A stretch of 64,000 bases of DNA, taken from Holacanthus passer. Lineage: Eukaryota > Chordata > Actinopteri > Pomacanthidae. The position numbers and the translations under genes were made by a program. The stretch spans positions 558,001 to 622,000 of the forward strand of contig JAFREQ010000094.1 in NCBI GenBank assembly GCA_025331565.1, written 5' to 3'. Shown here piece by piece: positions 1 through 10,319 of this stretch. Position 1 is the stretch's first letter; every line of letters starts with the position of its first letter. The notes under the pieces are model-generated. The model saw only the letters and a program-made list of their open reading frames with translations, had not been told where the DNA came from and made no database searches.

Positions 1-477
1 CGCGCTCAAGAGGCCCCCTGTTTCATGGCTCCTCAGGTCGCCCCCTGCCATGCCTGCCTAAAATAAAGAGCCTCTCTGTCTTTGTGCTCCTGGAACATCA
101 GTGATATACTTCAGCCGAGTAGCTTGTGTTTCAGCATGGACATTGATCATAACTCTTAATGGTCTATATGTGCAACATAAAGATGCTGCTTTTTAAAGTC
201 GTATAGAGCTTAGGCTTAGGTAATTAATTGCACTGCAGTTGCGTAAACATTAAAGAAGTGAGCTTGTATAAGCTGCAATAAAGGGCAAATAATAAAGTCA
301 TTGTGTCTCGTTTTGGGATGATGCTATCTTATTTTTTCTTATCAAAGCTAAAAAATCTTAAAGCACAATTTGCATTATTAAACTTCTTTCCAGATAGCAA
401 TTTTCTGATAGTGCTTTTCTCTACATTACCCAATATTTTGCTTGTTTGTAGAGGGAGATTTTTTTGCAGTGTACCAT

Positions 478-545
478 CAAGGTGCCCTTGAACAAGGCAC
501 TTAACCACCAGCTGCTCAGAGTTGCTCAGTGGCCAATAAATGAAG
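478..545 (+). repeat. Fragment of a dispersed teleost repeat ('cccttgaacaaggcacttaacc' type)
   Basis: The phrase gtgcccttgaacaaggcac followed by ttaacc and a 'gctgctcagagttgctcagtggc' type tail matches a very common fish interspersed sequence (from memory). Related pieces occur at 6489-6535, 24727-24830 and 61303-61350. Only a short degenerate part remains and no target duplication is visible. Confidence 0.4.
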
Positions 546-911
546 AGTGGTTGTACTGGACGGCTCCCAGTTGTCAATGCATGGAACTGTGGGAATGTGC
601 CTCAATTACCTTCCGTACATGAATACAGGATAAGCTTGATTGTCACATAATTTCAGCTCCACAAGTGCAAGATTTCATTCGAACTGTGCGCTCTGGTTTA
701 GAAGCATTGTGCATCAGATTAGAGAGTGATAGTGATCTCCAGCCAATTAGGATTAAAGAACCAGATAATTGGCGGTCCCCCTTTGTCACTGCGTTCATTA
801 TCTTAATCATGTCGGGTGGAGGAGCAAGCAACATGCATATGTGTGCAATAAGTGTTTTATTGTTTTTGTGAACTGGACTGTGGAGGGGAATTGAATGTGA
901 GTGTGTGATGA

Positions 912-945
912 GGGAAAGGGGGATGTGGGGGAGGGGGAGGGGGGG
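912..945 (+). other. G-quadruplex motif
   Basis: Five G-runs of 3, 5, 5, 5 and 7 bases lie at 912-914, 918-922, 927-931, 933-937 and 939-945, with loops of 3, 4, 1 and 1 bases. This satisfies the usual G3+ with loops of 1-7 rule. It sits in otherwise AT-rich unique sequence. Confidence 0.55.
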
Positions 946-1059
946 TGCTGTTATCTAATATGTGTTCAAGCTGATTTTTCCACCTGCAGATGTAACAAAG
1001 CCAGACGAGTCAAATAAGGGAGGGGCCTACACAAATTAATTTCCCATCACTGTTTTCTT

Positions 1060-1565
1060 TGTCTTTAACCCCTTCTATTTGTACACCGCACTTCCTCCTT
1101 GTCCTCCAATCCCCCTACATCCCTCCACTCTCTCTCTTGTTTTGCTCCATTTCTCCATCCCTGTCTCCCTCTCTTTTCTCTCCTTTCTCCCTCACTCTCT
1201 TTGTCGTATACATCGGTGCATGCAGTAATGCTATAGATGCATGACGTCACTCCGGCGGTTGCACTCATTACTGTAATAGCCTGGCTCTCTCTGCTCGGGG
1301 AGGGGAGGCCAGACGGATTTTCCTGCTGTAGTCTGCATAGGTAGTGGATCATCTCCCTTTGTCTGTCTCTCTCTGTCTGTCTCACCCCCTACTCTCTTTG
1401 TGCCTTTGTCTTGCATCCTACCTTTCTTTGTTGCCCCGTTTCTGCCTTTGTCTTTGTTTCTTTTGTTTTCACTGTCGCACTTCTTCAGCTATTCCTCTTA
1501 TTTTTTTTCTCACCACCACTTCCCCCCCTCCTCACCACCACCTTGGTCTCTTAATCCCTCTACGC
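1060..1565. repeat. Pyrimidine-rich low-complexity tracts
   Basis: Two stretches (about 1060-1205 and 1345-1565) are almost entirely C and T on the + strand, with many ctctct and ccctcc words. They produce long false open frames on both strands. The gap between them holds the CRE at 1242-1249. Confidence 0.7.
1242..1249. promoter_or_regulatory. Full palindromic CRE (TGACGTCA)
   Basis: TGACGTCA is the complete CREB/ATF palindrome. It is followed within 10 bp by tccggcgg, a small CpG-containing patch between two pyrimidine tracts. An 8-mer is expected about once per 65 kb by chance, but CpG depletion makes it rarer. Function is unproven. Confidence 0.3.
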
Positions 1566-1569
1566 CTTG

Positions 1570-1570
<1 letters not shown>

Positions 1571-1615
<45 letters not shown>
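1571..1615. repeat. (CA)n microsatellite
   Basis: Forty-five bases of uninterrupted CA repeat. Likely length-polymorphic. Confidence 0.97.
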
Positions 1616-1617
<2 letters not shown>

Positions 1618-4600
1618 CTTCCCTCTTCCTGTGTCTCATGGCAGTTAGTTGAGTGATATGGAGCCTGCTCTTCGCCATATAGTGCACTAATAATGATGAC
1701 CCTGTGGTCTGATGTGCAGGATGTCTTCCGCCAATAGGACCCCTCTGGGAAGCGTCAGTACCACTCTGTGATGGGGTGTGTGTATATGCGCATATGGTCC
1801 CTCGTGCGTGTGTGTTGCGCTGGTAATGTAATGTAAATATCAATCGCGGCGGAGGAGAAAATGGAAGATCAAAGCCGATGGGATACGGGAGAATGGACCG
1901 CTGTGTCTAAATGTGTCTGGCCTGCAATATCAATGATGAGCCCGAAGTGTTTAGAGACGGAAGAAAATCCTACGGGGGCCGCGATTCCTCAAATATGAAG
2001 TTAATAGATGCGGTTGATGAGAACATTAGTGCGGCTGCTGCGTGTGAGTGGCCACGTGCGTCTGGCGTTTTCAGGACTGCAACACAGATTCTCATGCATC
2101 TGTGAAGTTTTCCTGTGATATAGGAGAAGGGAGGAAAGCAATTGAAAAGAAAAATGTGAGTCGAGCCCCTCAACTCTCAACGGGGCAATGAGAGATGATG
2201 GGTGGTGACAATACACCCTTCAACGAAAAATGCGCTTCCTCTCCGCCGGCCCTCCACCTCTTGTCCTCGGGCCCCCTCGCAGCTGTCTGTACCACAGGGC
2301 CCTGGCTTGAGAACCTTCGGAGGCTCCAGGACCCCACCAAGCCGCCCTCCCCAAACTGAGAGCTGTCACCCTGGGCTGCCTCAACCATTGAGCCCCTCTG
2401 CTGGGCCTCTGACCAGGAGCCACGGGAAAGCATAGGGAAACTGTAGAAGTCTTTTCGTATGATGTGGCCTGTAGACCTGTCTTGATATAAACCGAATGTG
2501 ACACCAGCAAATTACAGCCAACGAAGGGCACAGGGCTTGAGGGAAGCTATCACGCAGTGGACAGCACAATGACTAGTACAAAGCTACTGTCCTGCTGCAT
2601 TAGCTGTGTCTAATTTTTATTTCACATGCTCGCTCCATCTCTCAGTCTCTTTTTTTTTCCCCCCTCGCTGCTGTCATTACCGCTGTCGTGCCGAATGAAG
2701 CTGGAGGATGTCGGTTAACTGGACACATGTGGACAAACTGTCAATTATTGATTGCATGTGCGAATTCATTTTGTATTTCATGTGAGCTCTTCCTCACCGG
2801 ATGTTGGATTAAGGTTTTGCTTTGCTCCTGCCACGCTGAGACGATTGTTTGTCTGCTATTGATCACAACCAGGCATAATCAATCCTTGTAGTCTTGCTGC
2901 TGCAGTAAAGACGAATAAGTAATTTGAGCGTCGCAGGAGAACTGGCCGAGAAAAAGTCTGACCCAGTCTGCTCCTGCACAACATATCGATCCTGCGTACC
3001 GACCATGCGTGAACGTTGCTTCTGGGAGATTATTATGATGCCGTTGCTTGTGATCATACCGACTTGGCTGAGGTGCAAACCGGCCCTGGGTGGTCGCCGT
3101 GACAGTGTACCAAGGGTTATGTAACCCCCGCTGATGGAGTTGTGATTGGAGACTGATAAGGGCATGTGATCCCAGCAGAGGACTTAACGCACGCCTCACT
3201 TCATCCCTGATCCTGCTTGCACTCAACATAAAGCAAATTACTACTAACAATCTTCAGGCAGGCAGTGGCAGCAGTGCAGACTTCTAGTGCAACACGGACA
3301 ATGCCATTGTTCTCCAACTCCCTCCCTCCCTTACTCCCCCGACAAATTATAAGTACCCCACTGGGCTCGAAGCAGCCTGTCGGCCTCAATTCCACGAAAC
3401 TTTACACGTCTAAACCGTCTTCTTAGATGGCCGTGAAAAGAAAAATGTTTCTCCTTTTTTGTCTTTACCCTTTTGTCCTCGCAGTCCTTGATTGTCTTCT
3501 AATTGATGGTGCTTTGAGGTTCATATTCATCGCTGATTTTTCCCATGCTCCTGATGGGCTGTGCGCTGATTGGATGGACACGGCTCTGGGAAGGTGCTGA
3601 CACAAACAAACACAGGGCCGACGCGACACCTGTGTGAGGGTTAACAAGATGTGAAAGCTGAAAACAAACAGACTCAAATTCCAGATTCCAACTAAGGTCC
3701 ACACATTGTACAAAAGAGGAATGAAATTTTAATTTGGTGCTTGTAAAACTGTTCCTCTGTATTAAGTAAAGTCTTGCATTTCCTACCATGCATATAGAAA
3801 GGAAAGGTAAGGAAAGACACAGATATGACAAAACGCATGTGTGCCACTTTCTGTATCCTGAAGGTCACCTCAGCATTCAATGTAGTCTGAAAGCAGGTGT
3901 GTGTGCAGGAGAGGGGGTAGCATAGAGCAAAGTGGAGTGAGATAGAAATGAAGAGTAAGCACAAACAAAGGCAAACGAGACAGGAGTGCATTAGCTCCGG
4001 GGTCAGGGTGAATTAATTTTCCATGCATCACATTCAAAATTGAAATTGTAATCACCTAATGAAACCACAGTGTTTATTCCTTATTATCTAATATGAAAAC
4101 ACTCGAATGTCCACTATTTTGAATTTTGACACGAGAGCACACACATTCATCTGAGTGTGTGAGAGACAACAGCAGCAAAGCACAGCTGTCCTTCGCGAAC
4201 TCTTCAGCATAATATTCAGCCTCCATCAGTGTCTCCCTCAGCGTTGTGTAACAGCACCCGAACAGTGTTGGCTCGCCCTTGACTGTCACTCTCATCATCT
4301 CCATCACTCCTTTAAAAATGGATATTAAGTGGGAAGCGGCAACGGAGAAACGTGTTAATCTTGCCACTTCAGCGCAGCCTTTAAATTATGTGAGCTCCCG
4401 TCTCTGGGTCACCTTGTGTTTTCTTAAGAGTCCTTTTGCACGCAATGAATTGTCCCCCTTTGAACTCTCGCTCTCAATGTGACGAAACAATACACATCTG
4501 AATGAATTTGCCTCGCAGTTGATTATTTGCATATCTATTTAACTAAGGATGTTCTCATCATATTTCATCGATTAACATATCTGGGAGCTATGTTCGACGA

Positions 4601-5261
4601 GATTAATTAAAGCCATTTATCTGCTAAAAGGTCCTCGCTGTGCCTAAGGACATCACCATTTGTCTTTGTGATGATTACTGTTCGGGGCAGAAAGGAAACG
4701 CTCACTAGTCTTCGCTGGAATGCCGTCTGAAGAAAGGAGTCACCACTTTTTGAGACAAAGGAGCCGTGGAAAAACCAAGTCTGCACGTATGCGTCGGAGG
4801 GATTTAAGGTGCCGACGCTGATGATATTCTGTACATCATCTCGCCGAGTGCACTATCCTCACTGAACCTCCTGTTGTTCACATCGCTCCCCTCTCCTCTC
4901 TCCCTCCCATCCCTTCTTTCTCTTGCATAATAGCTGCTGTGGCCGTGAGCTAGTAGCAGCAGCAATGAGCTCACAGCAGCTCACCCCGCCCACCCGGCCC
5001 CGGCTGGGTTCAGTCGTTACTGAAAAGCTGCCAGTATTTCATCATCCTCGCCGTCTCCCCTCAATGACCCTCGCTGCAGCTATACCTCCAGTCACCTCAG
5101 GGTGGCAGCGCAGCCATGCTTTTTTTTCCCCCCTCAGCCCAGACACATTGTCCTCGTTGACTCTGTGTGTGTGTGTCTAACGGCTGGCAGGAACACCAAC
5201 CGCCTGGAGTCTGCAACGCTCTCTCCCTCTACAACAGTCTGGCACTGGCTAACACCAATAG

Positions 5262-5610
5262 ACACAAGGGAGAGAGAGAAGGAGGGAGACTGCGGAAAAA
5301 AGGAAACAAAAAGGGGGGGAGGGAAAATTTAATGCAGAGAAAAGGAGGTGGAGGAGGTAATGTATAGTATGATGAAGTAAGTGAGAAAGATGGAGAGAGA
5401 CACAATAGGATGCTCTGGGACCTTGAGGAAAAGGATTTATGAAAAGGAAAGGGACTGGGAAGAAGAAAGACAAAGAAAGAGACAAATATAGAAAAACACA
5501 GACAAGAGGCTGATATAAAGACAGATGAGGTGAGAATACAATAGGAAGAGGGAACAAGAGAAGAAGAAAGAAAGGCAGAGAAAGTGAAGGAGGAGATGAT
5601 GATGATCCTG
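5262..5610. repeat. Long purine-rich tract
   Basis: About 350 bases with strong A/G bias on the + strand (gagaga, ggagga, aagaaag words) and only scattered pyrimidines. It accounts for the Ser/Phe/Leu-rich open frames on the minus strand. Such asymmetry can favour triplex (H-DNA) folding. Confidence 0.65.
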
Positions 5611-5700
5611 GAATTTAGTGTTTTGTATTTATTTATCTGGGCAAAATTAATCTGCAATGTAGACTACATCAGCCTAGCAATCTGACAACAGCTGGCCACG

Positions 5701-5703
<3 letters not shown>

Positions 5704-5769
<66 letters not shown>
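5704..5769. repeat. (TG)n microsatellite, 33 units
   Basis: Sixty-six bases of perfect GT/TG repeat, the longest pure dinucleotide array in the window. It lies about 100 bp after the purine tract. Confidence 0.98.
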
Positions 5770-5770
<1 letters not shown>

Positions 5771-5919
5771 CATGCCCAGGTATGTGTATTGCTTTGGGCT
5801 TTGGTGGGATGGTGGTAGTGCATGTTGTAGTGGGCGTAAAGGGGGCATAAGTGGACGTGTGTGGAGGAAGGAGAGGGGCTCTTAAGTCAGCACCTGTCGC
5901 GTGCTGGCCCAAGGGAGGG

Positions 5920-5948
5920 TTTTTTTTTTGTGTGTGTGTGTGTGTGTG
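5920..5948. repeat. T10 followed by (TG)n
   Basis: Ten T bases run directly into nineteen bases of TG repeat. Confidence 0.9.
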
Positions 5949-6488
5949 GTGAGGGGACTTAAGGGAGGAGGGGGAAGAGCAGGAGGAAAAAGTGCTGGAA
6001 TGCAGCCCAATCCCTCGGGGTTACCCCCCCTCCAATGTCGCCCACAACCCCCCAAATGATACCTCATCTCTCTTATATAACCCTACAATCCCTGAGCTTG
6101 TTATAAAGAGGAAGACGCTGACGGATACACACAATATGCACGTGCATGCCGCACAGCGCGGAAAGGTGTTGGAGGTATTGTTCACAGGATGGAAGATGTT
6201 GGCCGATGTCCAGAGGAGGATTATATCACTTCCCTGTTGCTTTCTACTTCAATACAGGGAAATCTAGTTGAGCCCCAACTGTGGCAGCGCTTCCCCTTCC
6301 TCTCGCTGGCACCTCTGCACCACCAGCTGCACATCAACTGGGGATTCAGCCTGGTTTGTAATAGAACATCCTTACGTCCTGGGGAGTGTCTTGCTGAGCA
6401 CACATGCTCTCTCTCATCACAGTCGTGTTTTTCACCTCCATGCAGACACTTGGGAGCTTCAACTGTAGGTCACTGAACGGCACCACTG

Positions 6489-6535
6489 GGCATTTTGAGG
6501 TTTAAGTGTCTTGCTCAAGTAGACCTCCAGGAGTC
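6489..6535. repeat. Fragment of dispersed repeat ('gtgtcttgctcaag' type)
   Basis: cattttgaggtttaagtgtcttgctcaag resembles the common fish repeat phrase 'aagtgtcttgctcaaggaca'. It belongs to the same loose family as 478-545 and 24727-24830. Short and degenerate. Confidence 0.35.
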
Positions 6536-6796
6536 GTAATGAGGAGAAAGTGTTATTTCATTCACCTGAGCTTCTTTTCTCTTAATTTTAACTTGCTGCT
6601 GTTCAATTGAATGTTCATGTTCATATATCATTTTTATGTTGTGGAAGTGCTGGGTAATTTCCTGGAGCTGTAATGGTAATGAAACCATTTGATTCCAAAA
6701 TGATACATATCATTTTCAGGAATTGGCCCCGTAAAGACTCAAGGATCCCCAATAAAAAGCGTTAAAGTGAGCTGTCTGGACACTTTCACTGCGCCG

Positions 6797-6823
6797 TGAC
6801 CCTACTGTCGTGACCTCTGACCT
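6797..6823 (-). promoter_or_regulatory. Perfect DR1 nuclear-receptor element plus a third half-site
   Basis: TGACCTCTGACCT at 6811-6823 is, on the minus strand, AGGTCA-G-AGGTCA: two perfect half-sites as a direct repeat spaced by one base (DR1), the class bound by RXR heterodimers, HNF4 and COUP-TF. A third half-site, TGACCC, lies at 6797-6802. Confidence 0.4.
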
Positions 6824-7018
6824 GCAGAGTGTACGCACAATGGGGAGCAATGAAACACCAGGGATATGGTAAAGTAGTGGAACTCCCCAAGGTCAATGAC
6901 TTTATGGGCCGGAGAGAGAGAAGGAGGGGTGAAAAAAAGAGGAATGGCAAAAAGATGAGAGGAAAAGGTAGAGGGAGCAGAGGTGGTGTTGGTAAAAGAA
7001 AAAGAGGGTTTTATCATT

Positions 7019-7040
7019 CACACACACACGCACACACACA
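7019..7040. repeat. (CA)n microsatellite, interrupted
   Basis: CA repeat of 22 bases with one CG interruption near 7030. Confidence 0.85.
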
Positions 7041-8711
7041 GTAGCCTACTTTCCTATTGTTTTGGCCGCAGCGGCAGATTCGAGATCCCCAAAGCAATTA
7101 TAAAATTTAATTACAATTCCTTGGGGAGTGGTATGGAAATGAGTTCCCATGTTTCTGTGTCGCCAGGTGGAGAGCAGCACAGCGCAGCAGCGAAATGAAA
7201 AACCTCCGGCCGAGACACAGCTGGAAACACCCAGCATCGTCACGTCAGCTGAGGAATTATGCGACTGGCTTGACATTGAACATGTGATGAAAGCACCCTG
7301 TCACCTGTGACAGCCGTGACAAGGTCTCTCATACTTCCAGTTTGTCTGCCCTGAAATAGTCGCGGTGTTTTTTTTGTTTTTTTTTCCAACTTCAAACTCA
7401 AGCCGACATGTCTCAGGTGCTATTTGATCTGATGATGCAGAATAGGATAGATGCTGCACTGAAGAATGAATCATATTACGCTCGGTATAGATTACATCCT
7501 GTCTGATTGACAGAGATTGTTACGATGTGAAATCCACAGGGGTCGGAAATAGAAAACACCCAGACCGAACTGCGGTCAACAAGTCATTAATCCTGCCTGG
7601 CAAACACACAGATGTGCAGCGAACAACACAATCCAATCACGTCTCCAAGCCGTGGAATGCGGTCAGATGCCATAACAATATACGACATCAAAGCCTGTAT
7701 GGTTGTAAGCTCCAAGGGGTTGAATAACCCCTCAGATTAGCGCTGTAAGTCATGGCAGCCACCCCTGCTCAGGGACCCAGACGTCATAAATGTCCCCCAG
7801 ACACTGAGAGCCAGTGTCGGGCTTGGCCTCGCTGACCCTTGGGTGGACGTCTCTGTGTGGCTGGATATTCAGTTATCCAGCTCCTGAGGTTAGTCTTTGT
7901 TTGTGTCACGTTGAGTGTTTAAAGTGCACCGGGGCTTTGTTTTAGATGCTGATTTTTGTGACTCCAAGGCCGGGGAGGAGCTGTGTGAATAGGAGCAGCT
8001 GTTCGGTGCACAGTGAGGTGGGGGCGCACGCATGGCTCGACCCCATCTACCAGTCCCCATGACCTTAAAGAGCGGCGATGTCCTTGAGTGCCATAATCTA
8101 CGACAATGGAAATGAGTCATTTAATGTTCAGCATCTTTTGTCTTGAGTCATTATTGATTTATGTAAATATTGCCCCAATTGAGGCGTCCTGATGGCTCAG
8201 ACAAACCCAGAACTAATCCCATGTAATTACAGAGTTCTTTGGTTGAATCTTTGTATCGTTCCGGTCTGTTCACTGTGAATTGTCATACAAATCATAAAAT
8301 TAAAAGGCACTGAAGAGGCACTTGAACACTGCAAACCTCTGCCAACAGTAGAGGCATCTTTCCCATTACTGAAGTTGGAATTAATTTCTTGAACTTAGTC
8401 TTGGATGTGGAATCACATTTTTTTTGGTATTCATTTATTTTGTTTTTATTTTGCATTTTTTTGTAATTATGGCTAAACATCACTACTTGTGCAGTGACAG
8501 TAATCCCACATCTGGATCCCCATCAAATTCTAATCGTTTGAACAGGCCTTGTTTGGCAGAAGGCCTCTTTCATGAAAATCTTCTCATAGGTTTTTGAGAT
8601 ACTGGCTTAAAGACAGACAGGCAAACAAGAAAAAAGGCTTTTGGCAGAGTGCTGGGTTACATTTAATGTTCACATCAAATATTTACATTGATCACTGCTG
8701 CTACTGTAAAG

Positions 8712-8803
8712 GCCGGTTTGTGTCATCCTGGCAGCTGCTCTTCTCTGAACCCATCCTGTGTGACCCAGACAGGACGTCCGTGATCCTCTACTGCTACCAA
8801 CAG
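8712..8803 (+). CDS. Weak candidate internal exon
   Basis: A 92-nt segment begins after an acceptor-like ctactgtaaag and ends at CAACAG followed by gtgtat, an acceptable donor. A second possible acceptor, ggcag ending at 8734, would leave 23 whole codons. The open frame reads in part LLFSEPILCDPDRTSVILYC, and most third positions are G or C, unlike the AT-rich surroundings. About 140 bp downstream, 8945-9052 is also open in one frame with a similar composition and reads in part FDISGLLSLCWHLQTGF, but without convincing splice sites. I recognise neither peptide. Splice signals are weaker than at 26266-26350, so chance is a serious alternative. Confidence 0.18.
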
Positions 8804-8860
8804 GTGTATGTTTTAATGGAGGACCACCCTATGGGGAAAAATACTCATAGAAAATACATG

Positions 8861-8874
8861 CACACACACACACA
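8861..8874. repeat. Short (CA)7 tract
   Basis: Fourteen bases of CA repeat, directly downstream of the weak exon candidate. Confidence 0.8.
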
Positions 8875-9220
8875 AAAGGGAGTTCACAGTAAAGTGCAGG
8901 CCAAAGAGTGGAGTTGCTGAATGAAGCAGGTTTGGTTGAAAGAAGTTCTCTTTGACATCAGCGGGCTGCTGAGCCTCTGCTGGCATCTACAGACCGGGTT
9001 TATGCCAACAGGGCAGATGCTGAGGCCCGGCTGCCTGATATGGAAGGAAACGTCTGAAAAGCAAGAGAAATGGGGAAAAAGAGATGAGAAGACAATAGAG
9101 GATGGGAGTAATGGGAAACAACAGTGCTCAGATGAGAAAAACCTCATTAAAATTAGTTCTATGTGTCTTTTTACTCTGGTCTGAGCATTTTCCTTTCCCT
9201 CCTTCACTCTCCCTCTTTAT

Positions 9221-9253
9221 CACACACGCACACACACACACACACACACACAG
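9221..9253. repeat. (CA)n microsatellite
   Basis: Thirty-three bases of CA repeat with one early G interruption. Confidence 0.93.
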
Positions 9254-9938
9254 GAACTGCCTCACATTAGTTTAATCCTACCCATGAGCATGGGGAGTCA
9301 TGGTTTTGCTCCCAGGCAGGCGGTGACTTATGTTGTGTGCTTCTAATCATATTACAGTCAGCCGTAAGCTGATGTTCTTGGCATGGTCCCTGTTGATACG
9401 CATGTTAGACTCAACCCTCAGCTCTGCACCGCCAGGGCTCTGCACTCCAACGATGCTGGGAAATATGCTGGGGCTTTTTGAATGTCTTTTCTGTCTAGGT
9501 TATTGTACTATTTTTTAAATTACACTTGAATAACTACTAGGTCCTGATATTGTGTTAATATGTGCTGATACATGTGTTTAAAACATATCACAGCATTGAA
9601 TGAAATGAGGCTGGACTGCCGCTTTGAAAGGGTTGAAATTTTCATTTATGTTGCTCTTCTGTCCACGCCCAAAGCTGTGACATCAGAGTCAGTATTTCAC
9701 CTTTTACAACTGATGGGAAAACACTTTCTGTGACGTGGGTTTGGACAAAGACGAAGAGTCAAGCCATAAAAAGCAGAGTCAAGTTAAAGCCACTGCCACA
9801 GGAGCTTGACTCCAGCTTTGTGTCTTGGACTGTTGTTCCTGCCTCCACAAATCTCCCTGCTCCTTCAGGAAGGACGTTCTGATGCCCCACTAACCACTGG
9901 GGCAGATATACAGATATTGAATTTACAATCATATATAA

Positions 9939-10319
9939 CAGTGGCTCGCAACCTTTTTGGCTTGTGACCCCTGAAGATGAAACTTTGTCTTGCCTTGTCA
10001 CTGGTGTCATATATTTATATATATATATGAATCAGAGCCTAGTAGGAAAAAAAAGAGCATAACTTTGTTTTATTATTATTAACAGTTGTTATTTTCTGCT
10101 GTTAAAGGTAGAATACATAACAAAATGTATTGACTAAACATAATGTAAAACTTTAATAAATGAACTCCCATGATCCCACGCTACTTCACAACGTCTATTA
10201 TTTTCATTATTTTGATTGAGAGACCCACTGCAGCAGATATTGCATACTGTGCATTTAATCTTTCGCAGCCCTTTCAAGGATTTATCTTGGGACCCCATGA
10301 GGGTGTCCTGAAACCACTG
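9939..10319. mobile_element. Nonautonomous hAT-like DNA transposon relic
   Basis: The left end reads cagtggctcgcaaccttttt then ggcttgtgacccc. The right end reads gggaccccatgagggtgtcc then tgaaaccactg, so the termini CAGTGG...CCACTG are inverted and the gaccc words mirror each other inside. Flanking 8-mers atatataa (9931-9938) and atatacgg (10320-10327) share the first five bases, which could be a decayed 8-bp target duplication as made by hAT elements. The 'tctcaacctttttggctcgtgacccc' type end is a familiar fish and vertebrate repeat. No transposase is present. Superfamily assignment is by ends only. Confidence 0.5.

Larger units (their letters stand above)
546..5250. other. No gene seen; unique noncoding sequence
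   Basis: Apart from the listed tracts and sites, this is unique-looking sequence with no recognised protein frame. Patches that resemble conserved noncoding DNA are about 735-800 (aattaggattaaag, ccagataattgg), 2900-3160 (CpG-containing) and 4500-4650. The last has an octamer ATTTGCATA at 4525-4533, atcgattaacat near 4568 and gattaattaaag at 4601-4612. A GC-rich block at 2220-2430 is open on both strands without a recognisable product. Confidence 0.4.
5770..9935. other. No confirmed gene; unique noncoding sequence
   Basis: It holds the DR1 site, small microsatellites and the weak exon candidate listed separately. Segment 7480-7800 is balanced in composition and may be a conserved noncoding element (caagtcattaatcctgcc, caatccaatcacgtc). 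Nothing else is recognisable. Confidence 0.4.

Noticed and set aside
5229..5657. 142-residue minus strand frame with signal-peptide-like hydrophobic runs
   Set aside because: It is the purine tract read on the other strand, giving Ser/Phe/Leu runs.
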